From positions 62,001 through 126,000 of the forward strand of contig CAKSPZ010000001.1 of assembly GCA_934486635.1 (NCBI GenBank): a DNA stretch of 64,000 nt, given 5' to 3'. This document shows, in pieces, positions 1 to 9,319 of this stretch. The DNA comes from an uncultured Eubacteriales bacterium. GTDB lineage: Bacteria; Bacillota; Clostridia; Oscillospirales; Acutalibacteraceae. The position numbers and the translations under genes are program-made. Each line of letters opens with the position of its first letter. Within the stretch, counting starts at the first letter, position 1. The notes beneath the pieces are model-generated. The model saw only the letters and a list, made by a program, of their open reading frames with translations, searched no databases and had not been told where the DNA came from.

Positions 1-654
1 AAAGCTTTGATAGGAGAACATCACGGAGAAAGTGAAAAAGCACAAAAATTAGGTCTTGAAATAGTTGGACATATGAGAAAACGTATGGATGAAGCTACTG
101 AAAAGTATAATATGAACTTTTCTTTGATTGCAACTCCTGCAGAAGGATTATCAGGAAGATTTGTAAATATGGACGCTAAAAGATACGGAAAAATTCCGGG
201 CGTTACCGATAGAGATTATTACACTAATTCTTTCCATATACCTGTTTATTATAATATTTCCTCTTGGGATAAAATAAAAAAAGAAGCTCCATATCATGCA
301 CTTACCAATGGTGGACATATTTCGTATATTGAACTTGATGGAGATCCAACTAAAAATATTGATGCATTTGAGCAGGTTGTTCGTTGCATGAAAGAGTCAG
401 GAATTGGATATGGTTCAATAAATCATCCAGTTGATAGAGATCCCGTTTGTGGATATACAGGAATAATAAATGACGTTTGTCCTATGTGTGGAAGAAAAGA
501 AAGCGATGGGGGTCCAAAGTTTGAACGTATTCGTAGAATAACAGGATACCTTGTAGGAACAGTAGATAGATTTAATAATGCTAAACAAGCAGAGGAACGT
601 GATAGAGTTAAACACTCTGTAAGTATGCCTTCATGTGATTGTGAGATGAAATAA
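1..654 (+). CDS. nrdD: Anaerobic ribonucleoside-triphosphate reductase, C-terminal part (5' end outside window)
   Basis: This is the C-terminal ~217 residues of class III ribonucleotide reductase, which makes dNTPs from NTPs without oxygen, using formate as reductant. The frame is open from base 1, so the gene is cut by the window edge. A zinc-site cysteine pattern is visible (PVCGYTG ... CPMCGR), followed by the glycyl-radical segment RITGYLVGT near the C-terminus, which is the usual order in NrdD. The downstream activase gene starts 4 bases after the stop, so the two are co-transcribed. Family membership is certain from these motifs; the N-terminal cone and ATP-cone domains cannot be judged. 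Confidence 0.96.
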   Translation, partial: KALIGEHHGESEKAQKLGLEIVGHMRKRMDEATEKYNMNFSLIATPAEGLSGRFVNMDAKRYGKIPGVTDRDYYTNSFHIPVYYNISSWDKIKKEAPYHALTNGGHISYIELDGDPTKNIDAFEQVVRCMKESGIGYGSINHPVDRDPVCGYTGIINDVCPMCGRKESDGGPKFERIRRITGYLVGTVDRFNNAKQAEERDRVKHSVSMPSCDCEMK

Positions 655-657
655 ATT

Positions 658-1164
658 TTGGATACATTAAGAATATCAGGGATTATACCTGAATCAATAG
701 TGGACGGACCTGGAATAAGATTTGTAGTTTTTTCACAAGGATGTAAGCATCACTGTAAGGGTTGCCATAATCCATCTACTTTTGATTTAAATGGTGGGTC
801 TATTGTAGATATTGAAAATATAATGAACCAAATAAAAAAGAATCCATTATTAAAAGGAGTTACTTTTTCAGGTGGAGAACCATTTTTACAAGCAAGAACT
901 TTTTCTAAACTTGCTAAAAAGTGTCATGATATGGGATTAGATGTAATTTCATATACTGGTTACACTTTTGAGACATTGATTAATGGATTTGAGCAAAATC
1001 CTGATTGGAAAAATCTTTTGGAAAATATAGATATATTAATAGATGGACCTTTTATAGAAGAGAAAAAAAGTTTGATGCTTTTATTTAAGGGTTCATCAAA
1101 TCAGAGAATACTTGATGCAAAACTTTCACTAAAACAAGGTAAAGCAGTAATCAAAGAACTATAA
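658..1164 (+). CDS. nrdG: Anaerobic ribonucleotide reductase activating protein (radical SAM)
   Basis: NrdG uses a 4Fe-4S cluster and S-adenosylmethionine to place the glycyl radical on NrdD. The radical-SAM CxxxCxxC motif is present as CKHHCKGC near residue 29, followed by the TFSGGEP motif that contacts SAM. At 168 residues it is the normal short length for this family. The start is TTG: it follows the nrdD stop directly and the product begins at the usual family position ([10 protein letters not shown]). Adjacency to nrdD confirms the pair. A GC-rich hairpin with a T-run follows the stop and ends the operon. Confidence 0.96.
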   Translation: MDTLRISGIIPESIVDGPGIRFVVFSQGCKHHCKGCHNPSTFDLNGGSIVDIENIMNQIKKNPLLKGVTFSGGEPFLQARTFSKLAKKCHDMGLDVISYTGYTFETLINGFEQNPDWKNLLENIDILIDGPFIEEKKSLMLLFKGSSNQRILDAKLSLKQGKAVIKEL

Positions 1165-1177
1165 CGGTATAAGAGGT

Positions 1178-1210
1178 AAAGGGCGGTGCAAAGAATTTGC
1201 ACCGCCCTTT
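1178..1210 (+). terminator. Rho-independent terminator of nrdDG
   Basis: GGGCGGTGCAAA and TTTGCACCGCCC form a perfect GC-rich stem with a very short loop, followed by TTTAATT. It lies 14 bases after the nrdG stop. Confidence 0.85.
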
Positions 1211-1221
1211 AATTAAATAAT

Positions 1222-1263
1222 AAATCCGTGCATAATTTTTATTTAAAATTATGCACGGATTTT
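1222..1263 (-). terminator. Probable terminator of secA
   Basis: AAATCCGTGCATAATTTT and its complement form a long stem with a loop of about five bases. Read on the minus strand it lies just downstream of the secA stop and is followed by a T-rich stretch, so it most likely ends secA; with the neighbouring nrdG hairpin it separates two convergent units. Confidence 0.75.
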
Positions 1264-1284
1264 ATCTTAATCATTAATTATTAA

Positions 1285-4029
1285 TTATTTGTCTATTCCA
1301 CAACACTTTTTATATTTTTTACCACTTCCGCATGGGCAAGGATCATTTCTGCCGATTTTTTCAGTATTGCGGACAGTTTTTATCTCAGGAGCAACATATC
1401 CGTCAGAGGAAACAGTAGTAGGAGCATCATTGTCGTGACGTTGAGGAGTTTGGTTATTAGTTAATGAAAAAGTTAAAAGAATCTTTACCGTATCATCGCG
1501 AATAGAATCAATCATTTCGTCAAACATATCAAAACCTTCAAGGCGATACTCAACTACGGGGTCGCGTTGTGCATATGCTCTTAATCTAATTCCACGTTTT
1601 AATTCTTCCATAGCATCAATGTGACTCATCCAATAGGTATCAACATTTTTTAGAAGAACAACACGTTCAATTTCTCGCATCATTTCTTCACCAAATGTTT
1701 TTTCACGTTCCTCATATATTGATAATGCTTTTTCTTGAAGTTTTTTTGTAATATCTTCAGCTTTTAATTTTTTCAATTCATTATCATCATAAACAAGGTC
1801 ATTATCATTTATTAGCCAACCTAAATAGAAATCGCGAAGTCCAACAAAATTCCAAGATTCATCATATTTATTTGATGTTAAATAAGTATTAACTGTTTTT
1901 TCTATAGATTGTTTAATCATATTAACAATTTGACTGCGAATATCGTCACCGTCAAGGACTTTATTTCTTTGGTCATATATAATTTGACGTTGTCTATCCA
2001 TAACATCGTCAAATTGAAGAACATTTTTACGAATACCAAAGTCACGCCCCTCAACTTTTCTTTGAGCACTTTCAATTGCATTTGTAATCATTTTAGTATC
2101 AATAGGTTCATCTTCAGGGACATTTAACTTATCCATTAAACCTTTTAAACGTTCGCCACCAAATAAACGCATTAAATCATCTTCAAGAGACAAATAAAAA
2201 CGAGTTTCACCAGGATCTCCTTGACGTCCTGAACGTCCACGTAATTGGTTATCTATACGTCTTGTTTCATGGCGTTCAGTACCGATAATAACAAGTCCAC
2301 CAAGTTTACGTACTTCTTCAGCTTGACCTTTAATTTCTGCTTTATGTTTAGCTAAAAGATTATTGTAAATTTCTCTGGCTTCTAGAATTTTCTCATCTTC
2401 AGTATCCGCAAAACCACTAGCTTCGCTAATAACTTCTTCGCTTATTTGCATACGACGCATTTCAGCTTTAGCAAGGTATTCAGCATTACCACCAAGACTA
2501 ATGTCGGTACCACGACCGGCCATGTTAGTAGCGATAGTGACAGCTCCTTTTTTACCCGCTTGAGCAATTATCTCAGCTTCTTTTTCATGATATTTTGCGT
2601 TTAAGACAGAATGCTTTATACCATTTTTCTTTAGTAGGTCACTGAGCCTTTCAGATTTATCTATTGAAACAGTACCTACAAGCACAGGTTGACCTTTTTT
2701 GTGATATTCAATAATATCTTTTATAACTGCATTAAATTTACCCTTTTCTGTTTTAAAGACAACATCAGACAAGTCTTTTCTAATAACTGGTTTATTAGTT
2801 GGAATTTCAACTACGTCTAATTTATAAATTTCACGGAATTCGTCTTCTTCAGTCATAGCAGTACCAGTCATACCTGATAATTTTTTATATAACCTAAAAT
2901 AATTTTGGAATGTAACAGAAGCTAAAGTTTTTGATTCTCTTTCTACTTTTACATGTTCTTTAGCTTCTATAGCTTGATGAAGTCCCTCATTATACCTACG
3001 TCCATACATTATACGACCGGTAAACTCATCTACAATTAAAACTTCACCATTTTTAACTACATAGTCAATGTCTTTAGTCATTACACCGTTAGCTCTAATA
3101 GCTTGATTGATGTGATGTTGCAAGTTAATATTATCAGCATCAGTTAAATTTTCAATATGAAAATATTCTTCAGCTTTTTTAACACCGTTTTGAGTTAATG
3201 TAGCAGATTTAGCTTTTTCATCAACGATATAATCAGCATCTTTATACAATTCATCAGTATCTTCTTTTGAATCTGTTTCAGCAACTTTTACCATTTTAAG
3301 AGTTTTAGCAAACTTGTCAACAATATTATAAAGTTCTGTTGATTTGTCTCCAGGACCGGAGATAATAAGTGGAGTTCTAGCCTCGTCTATTAAAATTGAG
3401 TCGACCTCGTCAACTATTACGAAGTTATGACCGCGCTGAACGCGATTTTCTTTGTAAGTAACCATATTATCACGAAGATAATCAAATCCGAGTTCATTGT
3501 TTGTACAATAAGTTATATCTGCGGCATAAGCTTTTTGTCTTTGTTCATTGTCCATATCTTGACTTAGAAGACCGACGGTTAAACCTAAAAATCTAAATAT
3601 TTTACCCATTTGCTCAGAGTCACGTCTTGCCAAGTAATCATTTACGGTAACGATATGAACACCTTTACCTTCAAGTGCATTAAGATAAGCAGGTAAGGTT
3701 TCAACTAATGTTTTACCTTCACCTGTTTTCATCTCGCTAATTCGGCCTTGATGTAATATAATACCACCTATAATTTGAACAGGATAATGTGTCATTCCAA
3801 GAACTCTGGAAGCAGCTTCACGGCATACAGCGAATGCTTCAGGTAATATATCATCTGTGGTAGAACCATTTTGCAATTTTTCTTTTAAAATTTTTGTTTG
3901 ATTTTTTAGTTCTTTATCGCTCATGTTTTTATAAGTATCTTCAAGCGCGAGAACAGCATTGCATAGAGGTTGAATTCTTTTAACTTCACGTTTACTGTAA
4001 TTTCCAAAAAGTGTTTTTAAAATATTCAT
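1285..4029 (-). CDS. secA: Preprotein translocase ATPase subunit
   Basis: SecA is the ATP-driven motor that pushes unfolded secretory proteins through the SecYEG channel at the inner face of the membrane. The 914-residue protein shows the Walker A segment MKTGEGKT (near residue 103), a DEAD-type box [14 protein letters not shown], the second helicase domain motif [13 protein letters not shown], a long preprotein-crosslinking and scaffold region, and a C-terminal SEC-C zinc motif [13 protein letters not shown]. Length and order are those of a full SecA1. The ATG is preceded by GGTGAT. A good promoter lies upstream. It is transcribed towards nrdG and ends at the 1222-1263 hairpin. Confidence 0.98.
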   Translation of the reverse strand: MNILKTLFGNYSKREVKRIQPLCNAVLALEDTYKNMSDKELKNQTKILKEKLQNGSTTDDILPEAFAVCREAASRVLGMTHYPVQIIGGIILHQGRISEMKTGEGKTLVETLPAYLNALEGKGVHIVTVNDYLARRDSEQMGKIFRFLGLTVGLLSQDMDNEQRQKAYAADITYCTNNELGFDYLRDNMVTYKENRVQRGHNFVIVDEVDSILIDEARTPLIISGPGDKSTELYNIVDKFAKTLKMVKVAETDSKEDTDELYKDADYIVDEKAKSATLTQNGVKKAEEYFHIENLTDADNINLQHHINQAIRANGVMTKDIDYVVKNGEVLIVDEFTGRIMYGRRYNEGLHQAIEAKEHVKVERESKTLASVTFQNYFRLYKKLSGMTGTAMTEEDEFREIYKLDVVEIPTNKPVIRKDLSDVVFKTEKGKFNAVIKDIIEYHKKGQPVLVGTVSIDKSERLSDLLKKNGIKHSVLNAKYHEKEAEIIAQAGKKGAVTIATNMAGRGTDISLGGNAEYLAKAEMRRMQISEEVISEASGFADTEDEKILEAREIYNNLLAKHKAEIKGQAEEVRKLGGLVIIGTERHETRRIDNQLRGRSGRQGDPGETRFYLSLEDDLMRLFGGERLKGLMDKLNVPEDEPIDTKMITNAIESAQRKVEGRDFGIRKNVLQFDDVMDRQRQIIYDQRNKVLDGDDIRSQIVNMIKQSIEKTVNTYLTSNKYDESWNFVGLRDFYLGWLINDNDLVYDDNELKKLKAEDITKKLQEKALSIYEEREKTFGEEMMREIERVVLLKNVDTYWMSHIDAMEELKRGIRLRAYAQRDPVVEYRLEGFDMFDEMIDSIRDDTVKILLTFSLTNNQTPQRHDNDAPTTVSSDGYVAPEIKTVRNTEKIGRNDPCPCGSGKKYKKCCGIDK

Positions 4030-4064
4030 ATTATCACCTTCTAATAAAATTGAGTGTTATTTAA

Positions 4065-4093
4065 ATTATAACACAAAAGATATGTAAAGTCAC
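4065..4093 (-). promoter_or_regulatory. secA promoter
   Basis: On the minus strand GTGACT (4093-4088) and TATAAT (4070-4065) are separated by 17 bases, a good housekeeping-sigma promoter. A perfect 7-bp inverted repeat, GTGTTAT/ATAACAC (4054-4060 and 4068-4074), overlaps the -10 element. Confidence 0.7.
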
Positions 4094-4167
4094 TATTTTT
4101 TTTATGTGTTTTTTACAATAGCCTTTTTCCTACAAATAAGTTAAATTTTTTCATTCTTTACAATAAA

Positions 4168-4192
4168 AAAATCACCTATATAGGTGATTTTT
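4168..4192 (-). terminator. Terminator of the 6590-4193 operon
   Basis: AAATCACCTA and TAGGTGATTT form a perfect short stem at the end of the peptidoglycan-binding operon, with T-runs on both sides. It abuts the stop codon of the last gene and could stop transcription in both directions. Confidence 0.75.
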
Positions 4193-4732
4193 TTATTGAG
4201 TAGGTATTACAGGGTTATTTGATACAAAACTATTGTATAGTGCAGAAATCATATTAAACGTTCTTTTATTAATTATTCCTGAGGGTTCAAGGCCAAAATA
4301 TTTTTGCAACGTTTTTATTACAGCAACACTAGGCTCGTCATGTGTACCGCTGATGTTTAAAGTTCCCATATTATTAAAAATCGTGGAAAGTAAATATAAC
4401 ATTGCTTGAATTGTATATAAATGGTTATGTTCTTCATCTGGATTTATAGAAAAGTTATTACCTGGAAAGATTTGAGGAGTCCAAGATTCTTCTTCATATT
4501 CATTAATTTGATTATAAATTAATTGAATATGATTCCAAGTTTCAAAATCCACAACACCGGTAATGGGTAAATTAAATGTTTTTTGAAATCCAATAACAGA
4601 TTCTGTAGTTTGTTCGGAGAAAATACCATCAGGAATAACCGCGGGAACTGTGTTGTAATAATAAGAAATATGTCTTAAGAAATGTTGAAGATTTCTAATC
4701 GGTTCACCTGCATTTAAATTTGTTCTTTTCAT
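4193..4732 (-). CDS. Peptidoglycan-binding domain protein (two repeats)
   Basis: A ~179-residue protein made of two PG_binding_1-type repeats, seen as paired signatures such as FSEQTTESVIGFQKTFNLP ... GVVDFETWNHI and the weaker VAVIKTLQKYFGLEPSG ... INKRTFNMI. It has no signal peptide and no catalytic domain. It is the last gene of a three-gene leftward operon whose middle gene combines a SpoIID-like domain with the same repeats, so a role at the spore cortex or coat is likely. The start is uncertain: ATG at 4732 has AAAGGTGG at an unusually long distance, while a GTG at 4750 would add six residues. Confidence 0.8.
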   Translation of the reverse strand: MKRTNLNAGEPIRNLQHFLRHISYYYNTVPAVIPDGIFSEQTTESVIGFQKTFNLPITGVVDFETWNHIQLIYNQINEYEEESWTPQIFPGNNFSINPDEEHNHLYTIQAMLYLLSTIFNNMGTLNISGTHDEPSVAVIKTLQKYFGLEPSGIINKRTFNMISALYNSFVSNNPVIPTQ

Positions 4733-4763
4733 AATTTTATTTTTTACCACCTTTCATATAAAT

Positions 4764-6188
4764 TTACATAGTGCTATCCTTTTGACCTAAAGACATTTTA
4801 TATCCGGGATATTGTGTAGGTTGAGGATTATTTGCGCTTACAATATCCAAATAAGTGCTTCCTATACTGTTCCAGGTAGTTCGATCTACTGTTCCGGTAA
4901 CTTTTAGTCCAAATTCTTTTTGGTATTGCATAACAGAATTCATAGTAGCTTGGTTAAATTCACCAGTTACTGCAACAGGTGAAATATTTTCATATACAGA
5001 AGAAATGTTATTGAGATATTGTTGTAAAGTAGTTACTTCCTCCCCACTAGAGCCTACCTGCAATGTAGTACCAGCAAATGGGATAAATGTTTTAGGAGTA
5101 GCACCAGGTTCAATTACAGTAGTTACAATGCCACGAAAGTCACGGTAAATTTCATTCCAGGTAACATCATTAACTATGCCGGTTTGAGGAAGGTTTTGAG
5201 ATTTTTGAAAAGCAATAACAGCATTTTTAGTGTCATTCCCAAAAGTGCCGGTGATGGCGATAAATGGAATGTTATTATAAAATTCAGCTAATACTGATAA
5301 AAAATACTGTAAGATAAAGACCTTTTCACCACGATTTCCTTCAGAAATAGCATCAGGATAAGAAAGATTTATTCCAAATAAGCGTTGACCTTCGGATTCA
5401 AGTTCACCTAATTTTTTTACAGCAGTGTATAAATAAACAAGTTTATACCAAGTAGATTTTCCTACAATTCCATCGGGAGTAAGATTAAATATTTCCTGGA
5501 ACCTTAAAACAGCAGCTTGAGTACTAGCTTCAAATATTCCATTTACAGGTGATATTTTAGGAATGGATGGATAATTTTGGGATACTCTATTTAATGAAGT
5601 TTGAATAACAACAACGTTATCACCGGTATTTCCGAGTTGTAGGGGATAACCGGGATAAGATGACTGTAGACCCATAACAGGTGCCTCCTGAACTAATTCT
5701 ATATTATATCCATAATAATATTTTAAAATATTTATCGAACTATAACCTTGACTTGCAAGGTCTTCACTTCCCCATTGAGAAAGGCCATTACATGTTGAGG
5801 TGGTTCCATTGCAATATATAGCAGCTAATGGTTCGGCATATCCCATACGACGAATATAATCATTGAATATATCATCAACAATTCTACTAATATTATCAAA
5901 GATATTTCTGCCGGGAGTAAATGCTTGGTCATATGCAGTTGAATTAGTAATATTAAATGAGTACCCTTGACTACGATAATGCTCTAAGTATATCCTGTTT
6001 AATGCGAATGATATTTGGGCATAAATATTAGCGTATATAGCAGATTCATTCCAAGTAGGATAAATTTCACTTGAAGCTACATTTTTTATGTAATCAGGAA
6101 ATGATACGGTTACATTTTGGGCATTACTGCTGGGTGTACCAAGATGTACAGTAATGTAACTCGGTACGTAAGGAGTTATTATAGGCAT
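4764..6188 (-). CDS. SpoIID/LytB-like domain protein with three peptidoglycan-binding repeats
   Basis: The 474-residue product has an N-terminal region (about residues 1-170) resembling a short SpoIID/LytB domain, with YPTWNESAIYANIYAQ, the LSQWGSEDLASQGYS segment typical of that family and ILKYYYGYNIEL. Three PG_binding_1 repeats follow (approximately 190-255, 280-345 and 375-440), each ending in a GxVxxxTWNxI-like signature. SpoIID proteins are lytic transglycosylases of engulfment; whether this short version is catalytic cannot be told. There is no N-terminal signal peptide. A strong GAGGAGG ribosome site precedes the ATG. It is the middle gene of a putative spore-envelope operon. Confidence 0.85.
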   Translation of the reverse strand: MPIITPYVPSYITVHLGTPSSNAQNVTVSFPDYIKNVASSEIYPTWNESAIYANIYAQISFALNRIYLEHYRSQGYSFNITNSTAYDQAFTPGRNIFDNISRIVDDIFNDYIRRMGYAEPLAAIYCNGTTSTCNGLSQWGSEDLASQGYSSINILKYYYGYNIELVQEAPVMGLQSSYPGYPLQLGNTGDNVVVIQTSLNRVSQNYPSIPKISPVNGIFEASTQAAVLRFQEIFNLTPDGIVGKSTWYKLVYLYTAVKKLGELESEGQRLFGINLSYPDAISEGNRGEKVFILQYFLSVLAEFYNNIPFIAITGTFGNDTKNAVIAFQKSQNLPQTGIVNDVTWNEIYRDFRGIVTTVIEPGATPKTFIPFAGTTLQVGSSGEEVTTLQQYLNNISSVYENISPVAVTGEFNQATMNSVMQYQKEFGLKVTGTVDRTTWNSIGSTYLDIVSANNPQPTQYPGYKMSLGQKDSTM

Positions 6189-6206
6189 TATATTTCCTCC
6201 TCGAAT

Positions 6207-6590
6207 TTATAAATTTTGTTGGGGAATAGTATTAGTTATAGTTCTATTTTGAGGTTCGCTATTTTCTGTTAGTGGAATTAGTTCGACGTTTTGTACAGTT
6301 TTAGTATTAGCAAAAACCTGTACGTCATTTATTATCATTGTATAGTACAATGGATGAGTTACTCTAATGTCACAAGAAGTAAAAGGTTTAACGTCTGTGG
6401 GACTCAGTGAAAGCTCTAAACTTGGGGTTTCAATAGAAATAATACCAGATGCTCCATTTTCATCGGTTGTCCGAAAACCTAGAAGATTTATGTTAGGAGA
6501 AGTACTGGTCGAAACAGAGACAAAAGCATTTTTTATTGGAATTTGAGAACGAGAGGTATATACATTTACAATAATATATCCTACTGCCAA
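6207..6590 (-). CDS. Small carboxypeptidase-regulatory-like (beta-sandwich) protein
   Basis: A 127-residue protein without a signal peptide. The first ~100 residues match the pattern of carboxypeptidase-regulatory or CnaB-like sandwiches: a strand carrying VNVYTSRSQIPIKNAFVSV, a short loop and FRTTDENGASGIISI, then a C-terminal strand with VQNVELIPL. The tail is polar. It is the first gene of the operon and starts at TTG with an excellent AAGGAGG site eight bases upstream. Similar small proteins occur next to SpoIID-like/peptidoglycan-binding genes in Clostridia, which suggests a structural spore-envelope role, but this is inference. Confidence 0.75.
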   Translation of the reverse strand: MAVGYIIVNVYTSRSQIPIKNAFVSVSTSTSPNINLLGFRTTDENGASGIISIETPSLELSLSPTDVKPFTSCDIRVTHPLYYTMIINDVQVFANTKTVQNVELIPLTENSEPQNRTITNTIPQQNL

Positions 6591-6919
6591 AGTTATTTCC
6601 TCCTTATGAAAAAATTAATACTGTAAATAATATAAAAAAATTTTTAAATTTATGATAAATTGGCAAAATTTTATCATTAAAAAATTGTTATAGGGGGTGC
6701 GCCGCACTATATCGCGCGGCGCACCCTATTTTAGTAGATGTAAAGATTATATATTTTTGTTTAATTAATATTATTTACCTGCATTACCCGATTTGTATTG
6801 ATATAAAAAGCCTAAAACTATCAGCGGGTTAAGACATACTGTGACTTTAATATAATGTATAATTATTTTATTAAAGATTTAGCTGATTTATACTAAAATA
6901 ATAAAAAGTGGGTGATATA
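6591..6919. other. Divergent intergenic region upstream of spoIIE
   Basis: This stretch separates the leftward spore-envelope operon from spoIIE. It holds the conserved-loop hairpin at 6691-6728 and an AT-rich segment with a TATAAT at 6851-6856 that may serve spoIIE, without a convincing -35. I looked for Spo0A boxes (TTTGTCRAA) and found none that match well. No small reading frame with a ribosome site was seen. Confidence 0.5.
6691..6728 (+). repeat. Conserved-loop GC-rich hairpin, copy 1
   Basis: GGGTGCGCCGC (6695-6705) pairs with GCGGCGCACCC (6716-6726) around the loop ACTATATCGC. The same loop occurs at 34313-34322 and, in reverse orientation with one or two changes, at 30620-30629 and 34268-34277. 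This copy lies between two divergent genes, where no transcript needs to end. Confidence 0.8.
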
Positions 6920-9247
6920 ATGAAAAATACGGGGTTAATTACGACTACGGGACAAGCAATAAAAACATTAGTACCAATAGAGCAGATGAGAATAATTGCA
7001 TCTAATATTGTATATTTCATTTTAGGATTGTTTATTTCGAAAGGAACAGTTTTTGGAATATATTCACCGTTTGGAACTGCTTTTTTAGTTGCTGTTCCTT
7101 ATCATAATATATTATCTGCATTATTTGGAACAGTAATTGGCTATATATTACCATCTGAAATAAATATTGGAATAAGATATATTTCTACAGCTATTGCTGT
7201 TTGTGCAATACGCTGGACGTTAAGTGATTTACCTAAGGTTAGAGAACATAAATTATATACACCAATATTAGCTTTTGCTGCTACAATCTCAACAGGACTT
7301 GCAATAAATTTTTCTAATATTAGTGACATGAGTGAATTTGCTATGTACATAACTGAATCCATTTTGTCGGCGGGAGTTGCATATTTTTTTCATGAAACAA
7401 TAAACATTTTTTCAAATAGAAAAATGACAGTAAAGCAATCAGAACTTATATATGCGTGCATGACAACGTTCATAGTAATATTATCTTTAATATCAGTACA
7501 TATAGGACCAATTTCTTTTGGAAAAATAATTTCTATATTAGTAATATTATTTTGTTCAAAGTATCTGGGTATAACAGGTGGCAGCATCTCTGGAATATCA
7601 GCAGGTGTGATTTTTGGATTAGCAACACGAAATCCTTCATATGTCATGGGTGCGTATGCATTTGGAGGGCTGATATCCGGATTAGTATCGTCTTTTGGGA
7701 AAACGGTATGTTCAATTGCATTTTTATTATCTACTATAATTATTTCTATGCAAACAGCAGATCCATCTATTATTATTTCCGGGATATATGAAGCAATAAT
7801 TGCAGGAATGATATTTATTTTATTGCCGGATGATATAGGCAATAAGTTTGTAGGTATTTTTTCTTCATCAATAGACTATAGCAGACATAATGGACTAAAT
7901 GAAGCAGTTGTTATGAGACTGGATTTTACATCTAAGGCGCTAATGAGTATATCTGATTCAATAAATACTGTTTCTGAAAAGTTATCTAGCATGTGTAAAA
8001 ATAGTGTAGAAGACATATACATAGACTCAATAAATAAAGTTTGTAATAATTGTGGGCTACATGTTTTTTGTTTTAACACTAGAGAAAAAGAAACTATAGA
8101 CTCTTTTTCTTATTTAAATAATACGTTAAAAGGTAAAGGTCAAATTAGTAGTGAAAGCTTTCCTAAAGAATTTACTAAAAGATGCTGTAGAATTAATGAG
8201 TTTGTAAAAAATATAAATCAACAATATAAAAATTTAGAAGAGAAAAAAATATTAGATAAACGTGTATCAGAAGTAAGAAATTTTGTGTCAGAACAATTTT
8301 CAGATATAGGTAGTTTATTATCAGATATAGCCATTGAATTTACAAATTATGATACGTTTGATATGGATTTATCTCATAAAGTAGCATCTACTTTAAAATG
8401 TATGGGAATATTGCCGTTGGATGTGAGCTGTAGACGAAATAAATTTGGAAGATTAACTATTGAAATAGAAACTTTATGTAATGAAAAAAATATTATAGAA
8501 AAAATGTCATTATTAAATGAATTATCAAAATTATGTAATAAAAAATTGGGTATGCCATGTATTACTGAACTTACAGATAGGTGTAGAATACAAATATCAG
8601 AAAAACCTATTTTTGATATGCAAGTTGGAGTAGCACAGCATGTTTATAAAGATGGAGTTTTATCAGGGGATAACTATACTTATTTTAATGACGGTATGGG
8701 CAGAATGATATTTATATTAAGTGATGGCATGGGAACAGGTGGAAGAGCAGCCGTAGAAGGAGCGATGACATGTCAAGTAATGGAAACTCTTGTGAAAGCA
8801 GGAATAAATTTTCAAACGGCGGTAAAAATAACAAATTCAGCACTGTTAATTAAGTCTGAAGATGAGTTTTTGGCAACGCTTGATATGTTCTGCATCGATT
8901 TATTTAATGGAAATATTAATATAATAAAAGCAGGGGCTCCATTGACATTGCTTAGAAAAAATGGAAATATTATAAGAAGTGCAAAGTCCTCGTTGCCAAT
9001 AGGAATTTTAAATGAAATAAATATTTCAAATTATAATGATATATTGTCCAGAGATGATAGGGTATTAATGTTGTCAGATGGAGCAATATCTCAGGGTGAC
9101 GATTGGCTTAAAGATGAAATGAAAAATTGGAATGATGAAGATGCTCAAAGTTTTGCAGAGTATATTGTGGATAAGGCTTTAAAAAATAAAGATGAAAAAT
9201 TTGATGATGATATAACAGTTCTTGCAATGAAAATGATTGATTATTAA
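6920..9247 (+). CDS. spoIIE: Stage II sporulation protein E (PP2C-type phosphatase)
   Basis: SpoIIE is a membrane serine phosphatase that dephosphorylates SpoIIAA and so activates the first forespore sigma factor, sigma F. The ~775-residue protein has about ten hydrophobic segments in the first ~310 residues, a central cytoplasmic region and a C-terminal PP2C domain with DGMGTGGRAAVEG, MLSDGAI and DDDITVLAMK metal-binding motifs. Length and layout match the family. A GTG at 6908 is possible, but GGGTGAT is correctly spaced for the ATG at 6920. It is monocistronic and runs towards tatD, sharing a bidirectional terminator. This gene is good evidence that the organism can sporulate. Confidence 0.96.
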   Translation: MKNTGLITTTGQAIKTLVPIEQMRIIASNIVYFILGLFISKGTVFGIYSPFGTAFLVAVPYHNILSALFGTVIGYILPSEINIGIRYISTAIAVCAIRWTLSDLPKVREHKLYTPILAFAATISTGLAINFSNISDMSEFAMYITESILSAGVAYFFHETINIFSNRKMTVKQSELIYACMTTFIVILSLISVHIGPISFGKIISILVILFCSKYLGITGGSISGISAGVIFGLATRNPSYVMGAYAFGGLISGLVSSFGKTVCSIAFLLSTIIISMQTADPSIIISGIYEAIIAGMIFILLPDDIGNKFVGIFSSSIDYSRHNGLNEAVVMRLDFTSKALMSISDSINTVSEKLSSMCKNSVEDIYIDSINKVCNNCGLHVFCFNTREKETIDSFSYLNNTLKGKGQISSESFPKEFTKRCCRINEFVKNINQQYKNLEEKKILDKRVSEVRNFVSEQFSDIGSLLSDIAIEFTNYDTFDMDLSHKVASTLKCMGILPLDVSCRRNKFGRLTIEIETLCNEKNIIEKMSLLNELSKLCNKKLGMPCITELTDRCRIQISEKPIFDMQVGVAQHVYKDGVLSGDNYTYFNDGMGRMIFILSDGMGTGGRAAVEGAMTCQVMETLVKAGINFQTAVKITNSALLIKSEDEFLATLDMFCIDLFNGNINIIKAGAPLTLLRKNGNIIRSAKSSLPIGILNEINISNYNDILSRDDRVLMLSDGAISQGDDWLKDEMKNWNDEDAQSFAEYIVDKALKNKDEKFDDDITVLAMKMIDY

Positions 9248-9274
9248 TCTAGATTTATTAAGAGTATTTACAAA

Positions 9275-9319
9275 AGCAAAAGGAACGCCCCCGGCTATGC
9301 CGGGGGCGTTCCTTTTGCT
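9275..9319. terminator. Bidirectional terminator between spoIIE and tatD
   Basis: A perfect 21-bp palindrome with a 3-base TAT loop: arms 9275-9295 and 9299-9319, core GGAACGCCCCCGGC. AAAA and TTTT tracts within the arms suit termination in both directions. It overlaps the last codons of tatD. Confidence 0.85.

Noticed and set aside
7390..7842. Long minus-strand frame inside spoIIE
   Set aside because: It runs antisense to the membrane-helix part of SpoIIE, and its hydrophobic composition follows from the sense gene. No ribosome site.
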